NCBI RefSeq assembly: GCF_003951315.1
Contig: NZ_QLJH01000034.1
Span: 1 to 31,674, forward strand
Direction: 5' to 3'
Source: Sphingomonas sp. S-NIH.Pt15_0812
GTDB lineage: Bacteria; Pseudomonadota; Alphaproteobacteria; Sphingomonadales; Sphingomonadaceae
DNA length: 31,674 nt
The position numbers were made by a program, and so were the translations under genes. Positions 8,374 to 14,274 of the stretch are shown piece by piece. The notes beneath the pieces are model-generated. The model ran no database searches. It was not told the DNA's origin and saw nothing but the letters and a program-made list of their open reading frames with translations. Position 1 is the first letter of the stretch, and each line of letters opens with the position of its first letter.

Positions 8374-8441
8374 GGCGCGCATCACCTCCAACGACCCAGG
8401 CGACGCCCGCGTCGCCTGGGTCGTTGGAGGTGATGCGCGCC
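8374..8441. repeat. 68-bp near-perfect palindrome
   Basis: Two 33-base arms (8374-8406 and 8409-8441) are exact reverse complements, with only the central CC (8407-8408) unpaired. The left arm begins GGCGCGCATCACC and the right arm ends GGTGATGCGCGCC. I paired the arms base by base. It lies 124 bases upstream of the serine recombinase start. The right arm is in frame with a short ORF ending at 8590. It may be a recombination site, a hairpin regulatory element or a fold-back assembly artefact. Confidence 0.85.
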
Positions 8442-8590
8442 TTATCGATCCGGGGCTTGTCAGCGCGGCCTTCGACGATTCATGGTCGACCCTCGAGCAG
8501 GAGGTCGCGCTGATCGACCGGCTGTTCGGCGGCGAGATCGCCGCGCTGTTCGAAAGGCCTGGTCATGGGAACGGAAATGTTCGCGGGTAA
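8411..8590 (+). CDS. Short ORF overlapping the recombinase start (doubtful)
   Basis: An open frame running out of the palindrome (VAWVVGGDARLIDPG, later STLEQEVALIDRLFGGEIAALF) and ending at 8590, overlapping the recombinase start by 26 bases. The helical, acidic composition of the second half looks protein-like. The 5' limit is uncertain (a GTG at 8411 is arbitrary; the frame is open further left). It may be the 3' remnant of an accessory gene of the element. It is not the DUF2924 protein that often precedes such recombinases. No function assigned. Confidence 0.3.
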   Translation, partial: VAWVVGGDARLIDPGLVSAAFDDSWSTLEQEVALIDRLFGGEIAALFERPGHGNGNVRG

Positions 8591-10214
8591 GCGTGTCTTC
8601 GTCTATGCGCGGGTATCGACCACGCGGCAGGAGAAGAACGACCTGTCGCTGCCGGATCAGATCGCCACCGCCGAACGCTGGATCGAGGATAACGGCGCTC
8701 AGACCGTTCGCGTCTTCTCGGAAGCGGGCAGCGCCACCGACGACCATCGCCGTGCCTTCCGCGAGATGATCGCGCTTGCCGAATCGGACGAGCATCCGGT
8801 CGACATCATCCTGGCGCATTCGCTGTCGCGGCTGTTCCGTAACGCGCTCGACTTCATGCAGTGTCGAGAGCGACTGCGTAGCAAGAAGATCCGCATCATC
8901 TCGGTGACGCAGAATTTCGGCGACGATCCGACGTCCGACCTCGCCGTGTCGATGCTCGCCATCTCCGACGAATATCATTCGGCCGAGAACGCCAAGCATG
9001 TCCGTCGCACCATGGTCGCCAATGCCGTCAACGGCTTCTGGAACGGCCAGACGCCGCCGATCGGCTTTCGCACCTGCACCGTGCCACAGGCACCCGGCAA
9101 GGATCGCAAGAAGCTGGAGCACGATCCCGAGATGCTCGACATGGTCCGCTACATCTTCAAGACCTACCGCGACGGCACGGCCAAGGGCCCGATTAGCGTC
9201 ACGGGCCTTGCCCATCACCTGAACGAGCGCGGCTACCGCATCCGGGGCAAGCGGTTCAGCATCGGCACGCTGCACAACATCCTGACCAACACCGCCTATA
9301 TCGGCTACGTTATCTTCAACCGCCGGGACTCGCGCACCGGTGAGACGCGGCCGGAAAGCGAGTGGGTGCCGATCCCGGTGCCGCCGATCATCGACGAAGA
9401 CACGTTCTACGCGGTCCGCCAGCAGATGGCCGACCGCGACCCAAGGATGGGCGAGGCCGCCGCGAAGACCAACACGAACCTGCTGACCAGTCGCGCGGTC
9501 TGCGGCTGCGGCGGGGATGGCTGCGGCGCGGGGATGATGACGAGTACCGGCAAGTCCGGTCAGTATCGCTATTACGCCTGCTCGGCGCGGATCAAGCGCG
9601 GGCCGGATGCATGCTCGGGACGACGTGTTCCGATGGAGCAGTTGGACGATCTGGTCGTCGACGCCGTGACCCGCCATCTCGTCCAGCCGGAACGGCTGAC
9701 CGCGCTTCTCCAGACATGGCTGGACCGGTCGGAAACCGCCGTCGCCGAGCGCGCGGCCGAACTGAAGCGGCTGCGCGCCCGGCTGACCCAGCTCGAAGGC
9801 GAAAGCGCCCGTGTGATCAAGCTGGTACGGCTCGAGGTGCTCAGCCCGGACGATCCGCAGGTCGCCACCGAACTCGGCAACATCCGCGCGCAGAAGGCCA
9901 GTACGCAGGCCGACATCGCCGTCCTCGAACGGCAGCTTGATGCTGGCGATCGGCGAATCACGCCTGCGATCATCGCCAAATTCGGCGATCTGCTCCGCCG
10001 CAAGCTCCACAAGCCAGACGGCAGGACGCGCAAGGAATACATTCACCTGCTCGTCGATCGTGTCGAGGTCGGCGACCGCGAGGTGCGGATCACGGGACGC
10101 AACGCGATGTTGGAACGGGCCATCATGGCATCCCAGACGCCGGGTGCCGCAGTGCCCAAAGCTGAACAGAAATGGCGCGCCCGGCTGGATTCGAACCAGC
10201 GACCACAAGCTTAG
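8565..10214 (+). CDS. Large serine recombinase
   Basis: A 549-aa site-specific recombinase. Resolvase domain about 10-155 with the nucleophile S18 in YARVSTTRQ, plus SLSRLFRN and the helix SDEYHSAENAKHVRR. Recombinase domain about 160-290 (GFWNGQTPPIGFR, LTNTAYIGYVIFNRR). Zinc ribbon about 313-350 (C313, C315, C320, C339, C350). Coiled coil about 390-460, followed by a basic tail. Residues from W537 to the end (tail ARLDSNQRPQA) are encoded by the antisense strand of the tRNA-Arg gene, and the stop TAG (10212-10214) lies in the tRNA anticodon region. The enzyme therefore reaches into its probable attachment site. Intact domains suggest it could be active; no other element genes survive around it. 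Confidence 0.93.
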   Translation: MGTEMFAGKRVFVYARVSTTRQEKNDLSLPDQIATAERWIEDNGAQTVRVFSEAGSATDDHRRAFREMIALAESDEHPVDIILAHSLSRLFRNALDFMQCRERLRSKKIRIISVTQNFGDDPTSDLAVSMLAISDEYHSAENAKHVRRTMVANAVNGFWNGQTPPIGFRTCTVPQAPGKDRKKLEHDPEMLDMVRYIFKTYRDGTAKGPISVTGLAHHLNERGYRIRGKRFSIGTLHNILTNTAYIGYVIFNRRDSRTGETRPESEWVPIPVPPIIDEDTFYAVRQQMADRDPRMGEAAAKTNTNLLTSRAVCGCGGDGCGAGMMTSTGKSGQYRYYACSARIKRGPDACSGRRVPMEQLDDLVVDAVTRHLVQPERLTALLQTWLDRSETAVAERAAELKRLRARLTQLEGESARVIKLVRLEVLSPDDPQVATELGNIRAQKASTQADIAVLERQLDAGDRRITPAIIAKFGDLLRRKLHKPDGRTRKEYIHLLVDRVEVGDREVRITGRNAMLERAIMASQTPGAAVPKAEQKWRARLDSNQRPQA

Positions 10215-10249
10215 AAGGCTCGTGCTCTATCCAACTGAGCTACGGGCGC
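10173..10249 (-). tRNA. tRNA-Arg (anticodon TCT)
   Basis: The minus strand gives a full cloverleaf of 77 bases: acceptor GCGCCCG / CGGGCGC, D-arm GTAGCTCAGTTGGATAGAGC, anticodon stem CGAGC / GCTTG with one G-U pair, anticodon loop CTTCTAA (anticodon TCT), T-arm GCTGG-TTCGAAT-CCAGC, discriminator G and an encoded CCA. It decodes AGA. Its 3' half overlaps, on the opposite strand, the end of the serine recombinase gene. Its promoter must lie in the 60 bases shared with the transporter start. Confidence 0.95.
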
Positions 10250-10309
10250 GCGGGGGGATGCTCGTAGCGCGGATTGTGTCGCGGTGGAACCGGGATCATA
10301 AGGGCGGCC

Positions 10310-11029
10310 ATGGATCAGGGGGCGAAAAGCGGCGGGGCGGCGTTCCGCTACTATGACATGGTGATGGCGGCGTTCGTCGCCATTCTGCTGCTGTCGAACG
10401 TCATCGGCGCGGGCAAGGTGGCGGTGATCCATCTGCCGGTGCTGGGCGACTGGCCGTTCGGGGCGGGCATCCTGTTCTTTCCGCTCAGCTATGTGATCGG
10501 TGACGTGCTGACCGAGGTCTATGGCTATGCCCGCGCGCGGCGGGTGATCTGGGCGGGGACGGTCGCGGTGCTGTTCATGGCGTTCATGAGCTGGGTCGTC
10601 GTCGCGCTGCCGCCGGCGTCGAGTTGGACCAACCAGGCCGCCTATGCGGTGATCTTCGGGCAGGTGCCGCGCATCGTGCTGGCCAGCGTCTGCGCCTTTT
10701 GGGCCGGCGAATTCGTCAACGCCTATGTGATGGCGCGGATGAAGCTGTGGACCGAGGGGCGGCATTTGTGGACGCGGACGATCGGCTCGACCCTGGTCGG
10801 GCAGGGGGTCGACAGCCTGATCTTCTACCCGCTCGCCTTCTGGGGCGCGACCGGCTGGACGACCGATCTGGTCGTGACCGTGCTGTTCACCCAATGGGCG
10901 CTGAAGGTCGGATGGGAGGTGCTGCTGACCCCGGTCACCTATCTCGTGGTGCGGGCGCTCAAGCGGGCGGAGGGCGTCGACGTGTTCGACCGCGATACCG
11001 ATTTCACGCCGTTCCGGGCGCGGGTGTGA
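10310..11029 (+). CDS. yhhQ: Queuosine precursor transporter (YhhQ family)
   Basis: A 239-aa inner-membrane protein of the VUT/COG1738 family, which imports queuosine precursors (preQ0/preQ1) for modification of tRNA wobble G34. About six hydrophobic helices are visible. Family hallmarks: the early LLLSNVIGAGKV, the FFPLSYVIGDVLTEVYGY segment, the WAGEFVNAYVMARMK loop and SLVGQGVDS-like GSTLVGQGVDSLIFYP. ATG 10310 begins at MDQGAKSGG with AAGGG just upstream; an upstream in-frame codon (10274) would fall next to the tRNA gene. It is convergent with the purine operon, with a hairpin between. No preQ1 riboswitch is recognisable in the short upstream gap. Confidence 0.9.
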   Translation: MDQGAKSGGAAFRYYDMVMAAFVAILLLSNVIGAGKVAVIHLPVLGDWPFGAGILFFPLSYVIGDVLTEVYGYARARRVIWAGTVAVLFMAFMSWVVVALPPASSWTNQAAYAVIFGQVPRIVLASVCAFWAGEFVNAYVMARMKLWTEGRHLWTRTIGSTLVGQGVDSLIFYPLAFWGATGWTTDLVVTVLFTQWALKVGWEVLLTPVTYLVVRALKRAEGVDVFDRDTDFTPFRARV

Positions 11030-11038
11030 CCGAAGGGG

Positions 11039-11066
11039 GGGGCGGCCAGCCTGTCACCGCCGCCCC
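11039..11066. terminator. Bidirectional hairpin between yhhQ and purQ
   Basis: GGGGCGGC and GCCGCCCC form a perfect 8-bp stem around a 12-base loop between two convergent genes. There is no clear U-run, so it is a terminator candidate by position. Confidence 0.5.
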
Positions 11067-11076
11067 GTCCGGAATG

Positions 11077-11745
11077 TCAGGCGCCGACCGCCTCGACCAG
11101 CCCTTCGAACAGGCGGCGGCCATCGTCGCCGCCATGCGCGGTTTCGATCCGCCGCTCCGGATGCGGCATCATGCCGAGCACGTTGCCGCGATCGTTGAGC
11201 AGGCCGGCAATGCCCCGGGCCGAACCGTTGACCGCCTCGCCATAGCGGAAGGCGACCCGGCCTTCGCCCTCCAGCCGCTCGAGCGTCGCATCATCGGCGA
11301 AATAATTGCCGTCATGATGCGCCACCGGCACCCGGATCGTCTCGCCGGCGGCATAGCGGCGGGTGAAGGCGCTGTCGTTATTCTCCACGGTCAGCGTCAC
11401 GTCGCGACAGACGAAGTTGAGGCCGCCATTGCGCATCAGGGCGCCGGGCAGCAGCCCCGCCTCGGTCAGCACCTGGAAGCCGTTGCAGACGCCCAGCACC
11501 GGCAGACCCTTGCCCGCCGCCTCGACGACCGCGCGCATGATCGGCGAACGCGCCGCGATCGCGCCGGAACGGAGATAGTCGCCATAGGAGAAGCCGCCGG
11601 GCACCGCGACCAGCGCCGTGCCGGCTGGCAATTCGCTCTCGCCATGCCAGACCATCGCCGGGGCCGTGCCGGTCACCGCCTCCAGCGCCACCGCCAGGTC
11701 CCGGTCGCAATTCGAGCCGGGGAAGACGAGGACCGCGGTCTTCAC
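11077..11745 (-). CDS. purQ: Phosphoribosylformylglycinamidine synthase, glutaminase subunit
   Basis: A 222-aa class I glutamine amidotransferase supplying ammonia to PurL in the fourth step of purine synthesis (FGAR to FGAM). The N-terminus [15 protein letters not shown] is typical. The nucleophile C87 lies in GVCNGFQVL, with H194 and E196 in [20 protein letters not shown] is the family loop. GTG 11745 is the start because it gives the family N-terminus and overlaps the purS stop by four bases (GTGA), implying translational coupling. PurL, the partner synthase, is not in the window; in this small-PurL/PurS system it should be encoded elsewhere, often close by. Confidence 0.96.
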   Translation of the reverse strand: MKTAVLVFPGSNCDRDLAVALEAVTGTAPAMVWHGESELPAGTALVAVPGGFSYGDYLRSGAIAARSPIMRAVVEAAGKGLPVLGVCNGFQVLTEAGLLPGALMRNGGLNFVCRDVTLTVENNDSAFTRRYAAGETIRVPVAHHDGNYFADDATLERLEGEGRVAFRYGEAVNGSARGIAGLLNDRGNVLGMMPHPERRIETAHGGDDGRRLFEGLVEAVGA

Positions 11746-11972
11746 GCCTTCACCACCCGGTAATTCTCGATCACCGTGTTGGCGAGGAGCTGACGACACA
11801 TCGCGTCGATCGCCGCGTCGTCGGTGTCGTCGGCGACCTCCATCTCGAAGACCTTGCCGGCGCGGACGTCCTCGACGCCGGCGAAGCCCAGGCTGCCGAG
11901 CGCATGATGGATGGCGCGGCCCTGCGGATCGAGCACGCCGGGCTTCAGGGTGACGAAAATCTGGAGCTTCAC
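11742..11972 (-). CDS. purS: Phosphoribosylformylglycinamidine synthase subunit PurS
   Basis: A 76-aa protein that bridges PurQ and small PurL in the FGAM synthase complex. The sequence [17 protein letters not shown] is the family signature start, followed by [18 protein letters not shown] and [15 protein letters not shown]. The GTG start at 11972 fits both this signature and family length. It lies 13 bases after the purC stop and overlaps purQ (GTGA). The operon order purC-purS-purQ is common in alphaproteobacteria. Confidence 0.95.
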   Translation of the reverse strand: MKLQIFVTLKPGVLDPQGRAIHHALGSLGFAGVEDVRAGKVFEMEVADDTDDAAIDAMCRQLLANTVIENYRVVKA

Positions 11973-11985
11973 GAGACGGGAGTCC

Positions 11986-12765
11986 TTACTTGCCGCGGCG
12001 CTTGCGGTGGCTGTCGAGATCGAGAACCGCCGAATCCTCTCCCTCGGGGAGCAGGCCGAGCCGGCGTGCGACTTCCTGATAGGCCTCGGCCTCGCCACCC
12101 AGGTCGCGGCGGAACCGGTCCTTGTCCATCTTCTCGTTGGTTTCCATGTCCCACAGGCGGCAGCCATCAGGGCTGATCTCGTCCGCCAGGATGATCCGGC
12201 CGTAATCGTCGTCCCAGACCCGGCCGAATTCCAGCTTGAAGTCGACCAGGCGGATGCCGACGCCGGCGAACAGGCCGCAGAGGAAGTCGTTCACGCGGAT
12301 CGCCAGATCGGCGATGTCGTGCATCTCCTCCTGGCTCGCCCAGCCGAAGCAGGCGATATGCTCCTCGGAGACCATCGGGTCGCCGAGCGCATCGTCCTTG
12401 TAATAATATTCGATGATCGTGCGGGGCAGCTTGGTGCCCTCCTCGATCCCCAGCCGCTTCGACAGCGAGCCGGCGGCGACGTTGCGGACGACCACCTCGA
12501 TCGGCACGATCTCGACCTGGCGAATCAGCTGCTCGCGCATGTTGAGGCGGCGGATGAAGTGCGTCGGCACGCCGATATGGTCGAGCAGCGTGAAGACATG
12601 CTCGGAGATACGGTTGTTGAGCACGCCCTTGCCGTTGATCGTGCCCTTCTTCTGGGCATTGAAGGCGGTGGCGTCGTCCTTGAAATACTGGATCAAGGTG
12701 CCCGGCTCCGGGCCCTCGTACAGGATCTTGGCCTTGCCTTCGTAGATCTGGCGGCGGCGAGCCAT
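11986..12765 (-). CDS. purC: SAICAR synthetase
   Basis: A 259-aa enzyme joining CAIR and aspartate in an ATP-dependent step of purine synthesis. Family motifs: [18 protein letters not shown] (ATP-binding start), [44 protein letters not shown] and a lysine-rich end. ATG 12765 has AGGGGAA upstream; a longer frame to 12798 lacks family similarity. First gene of the purC-purS-purQ operon; its promoter should lie in the gap upstream (12766-13085). I see no purine riboswitch there. Confidence 0.97.
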   Translation of the reverse strand: MARRRQIYEGKAKILYEGPEPGTLIQYFKDDATAFNAQKKGTINGKGVLNNRISEHVFTLLDHIGVPTHFIRRLNMREQLIRQVEIVPIEVVVRNVAAGSLSKRLGIEEGTKLPRTIIEYYYKDDALGDPMVSEEHIACFGWASQEEMHDIADLAIRVNDFLCGLFAGVGIRLVDFKLEFGRVWDDDYGRIILADEISPDGCRLWDMETNEKMDKDRFRRDLGGEAEAYQEVARRLGLLPEGEDSAVLDLDSHRKRRGK

Positions 12766-13085
12766 GCGGTTCCCCTGAAATAAGAACAGCCCCGGCACCC
12801 CAGTTGCGAGGCCCGAGGCGGGATGGGCGGCCTATAGGGGAAGGGCGGTCGCGGCGCAATGGAGCGATCGCGCCGGCCCGGCGCACCGTCGACGATACGC
12901 GACCATGCCGCGTGGCAGCGGCGGCCAGCGCTTCCCGCGATCGGGGCCGGTTCGATGCGGCGGATCAGATAAAGATTGTAGAACAAAGGGATGAGCAGTT
13001 TATGTGTAATATACTATTGGCGGCACATCATTTCATCCACCAGTGAGATACATGTCAAAAACGTAAGCCATGACAAAGTGAAACC
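12766..13085. promoter_or_regulatory. Divergent intergenic region, purC / small secreted protein
   Basis: About 320 bases. The purC-proximal half is GC-rich. From about 12965 the base composition becomes AT-rich (ATAAAGATTGTAG, TTTATGTGTAATATACT), a likely promoter/UTR for the plus-strand small-protein cassette. Two tiny ORFs (MSKT at about 13051, MTK at about 13070) precede the leader ORF at 13086. No RNA gene is recognised. Confidence 0.45.
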
Positions 13086-13136
13086 ATGGATCACATCGCT
13101 GGTCGTTGCCCTGCTTGTAAAGGAGGCAGGATATGA
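13086..13136 (+). CDS. Candidate 16-aa leader peptide (copy 1)
   Basis: An ORF reading MDHIAGRCPACKGGRI whose TGA (13134-13136) overlaps the ATG of the downstream small protein (13133-13135). The ribosome site AAAGGAGG for the main gene lies inside this ORF. The peptide contains CPAC. Its own ribosome site is weak. The equivalent position upstream of the second copy also holds an ORF, which makes translation plausible but not proven. Confidence 0.35.
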   Translation: MDHIAGRCPACKGGRI

Positions 13137-13516
13137 ACAAGCTGATGACCGTGCGTGCTGGTGCCGTGCTGTTGGCGACGACGGGGGTGGCCTCGGCCAA
13201 GCCCTGGTTCGCGAGCCAGGCGCAGATCTCGCTCAATGACGGCGCGGCAAGGGCCTTTGTCTGGCTGGTGAGGAATGGTGACGCCTATCGCACGGTCACC
13301 TGCCGCGACACGGCCGACGTGCTGGCGACCTTCCGGCCCGAGGCGGTGGCCTTCGACATGACCCACAACAAGAAGGGCAAGCCCGTCGAACAGGAGCAGG
13401 TCGCCGGCATCGAGACCTTCACGCCGGTGGCCTTCCGGAATTGCCAGGTCGTGGGCGGCAACCAGTTCGTGAACCAGGTGGACAAGACGCTGGGCTGGGC
13501 ACCGCCGGCACGCTGA
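13133..13516 (+). CDS. Small secreted protein, tandem copy 1
   Basis: A 127-aa protein with a signal peptide (about 1-22, MNKLMTVRAGAVLLATTGVASA, cleavage before KPW). The mature part has two cysteines (TCRDTADVL and NCQVVGG) likely to form a disulfide, a conserved FRPEAVAFDMTHNKKGKP segment and the C-terminal TLGWAPP. I do not recognise the family; it has the look of a small beta-rich periplasmic protein. A strong ribosome site (AAAGGAGG, 13119-13126) sets the start. A close paralog follows 248 bases downstream, and both leaders and both 3' hairpins are also similar, so a whole cassette was duplicated. Confidence 0.8.
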   Translation: MNKLMTVRAGAVLLATTGVASAKPWFASQAQISLNDGAARAFVWLVRNGDAYRTVTCRDTADVLATFRPEAVAFDMTHNKKGKPVEQEQVAGIETFTPVAFRNCQVVGGNQFVNQVDKTLGWAPPAR

Positions 13517-13548
13517 GCCCGATCCCCGCTTTCCATCTCCGTCCCGAA

Positions 13549-13580
13549 ACGGCCGTGGCGACATCCGCCATGGCTGTTTT
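13549..13580 (+). terminator. Terminator of copy 1
   Basis: ACGGCCGTGGCG and CGCCATGGCTGT pair over 12 positions (two G-U) around a 5-base loop, followed by TTT. It is a good intrinsic terminator, and similar in sequence to the hairpin after copy 2. Confidence 0.75.
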
Positions 13581-13719
13581 GCTGTCCAGTGGTAGTGGAT
13601 GGAAAATCCATTGCCGACAGCAAGTTATATGCTGTGCAAGTTCAAGTAAGTATCGATGAGGTGTTCGAGTCTATTACAGCGTCATGAAGAAAGCTTAACC
13701 TGTAAAAGGAGAAACCCAA

Positions 13720-13761
13720 ATGTCGAAGCCGTCGTTATTGTCCTGCTTGCTAAGGAGGTAA
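13720..13761 (+). CDS. Candidate 13-aa leader peptide (copy 2)
   Basis: A strong ribosome site (AAAAGGAG, 13704-13711) lies 8 bases before ATG 13720. The ORF reads MSKPSLLSCLLRR and stops at TAA 13759-13761, two bases before the next gene. The last two codons are AGG AGG, and together with the stop they form the ribosome site of the downstream gene. A ribosome on the leader would cover that site. This is a sound layout for translational coupling or attenuation; translation itself is inferred. Confidence 0.55.
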   Translation: MSKPSLLSCLLRR

Positions 13762-13763
13762 AC

Positions 13764-14147
13764 ATGAACAAGCTGATGATCGGTTGTGTTGGTGCATCCC
13801 TGATGCTGGTGGCGGGCGCCGCGACGGCGCAGCCCTGGGTCGCGGAACAGGCCCGCATCCCGCTCAACAACGGTGCGGCGATGGAGGTCATCTCGCTGGT
13901 GAAGAACGGCCCGGTGGCCCGCACCGTCGCCTGCCGCGACACCGCCGATGTGCTGGCGACCTTCCGCCCCGAGGCGGTGGCCTTCGACGTCACCCACAAC
14001 AAGAAGGGCAAGCCGGTCGACCAGGAGCAGGTCGCGGGCGTCGAGACCTTCACCCCGGTGGCGTTCCAGAACTGCCAGGTCACGGCCGGCAACCACATCC
14101 AGCCCGATGTCGATCACACGCTGGGCTGGGCCCCGCCGGTGAGCTGA
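13764..14147 (+). CDS. Small secreted protein, tandem copy 2
   Basis: A 127-aa paralog of the preceding gene, identical at most mature positions (CRDTADVLATFRPEAVAFD, THNKKGKPV, QEQVAG, ETFTPVAF, NCQV, TLGWAPP). Signal peptide about 1-22 (MNKLMIGCVGASLMLVAGAATA, then QPW). Divergence is greatest in the signal peptide, after LNNGAAMEVIS and near the C-terminus (GNHIQPDVDH against GNQFVNQVDK). Start 13764 follows TAAGGAGGT by 5 bases; a longer in-frame extension exists upstream but has no ribosome site. Function unknown. Retention of both copies with similar control regions suggests dosage or slightly different expression. Confidence 0.8.
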   Translation: MNKLMIGCVGASLMLVAGAATAQPWVAEQARIPLNNGAAMEVISLVKNGPVARTVACRDTADVLATFRPEAVAFDVTHNKKGKPVDQEQVAGVETFTPVAFQNCQVTAGNHIQPDVDHTLGWAPPVS

Positions 14148-14188
14148 TCCGGGCCACCGCCCGGTCTCCGGTCTCTTCGACTACCGAC

Positions 14189-14217
14189 ACGGCCATGGCG
14201 GCATCCGCCATGGCCGT
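14189..14217 (+). terminator. Hairpin after copy 2
   Basis: A perfect 13-bp stem (ACGGCCATGGCGG / CCGCCATGGCCGT) with a 3-base loop, very similar to the terminator of copy 1 but without a T-run. It probably ends or protects the transcript just before parC. Confidence 0.65.
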
Positions 14218-14274
14218 TCGCCGATGAGGGATGGCCCTGTGCAGGGGGCGGCTTTGGCGCTATCAGGAGAACAG

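Noticed and set aside
8460..10208. 582-codon minus-strand ORF opposite the serine recombinase
   Set aside because: It is a shadow of the recombinase frame: no family similarity, no ribosome site, and the plus frame has clear catalytic and zinc-ribbon motifs.
10250..10309. preQ1 riboswitch upstream of the queuosine precursor transporter
   Set aside because: The gap is only 60 bases, must also serve the tRNA promoter, and shows no preQ1 aptamer pattern.
12766..13132. Purine riboswitch upstream of purC
   Set aside because: No conserved purine aptamer core could be seen on the minus strand.
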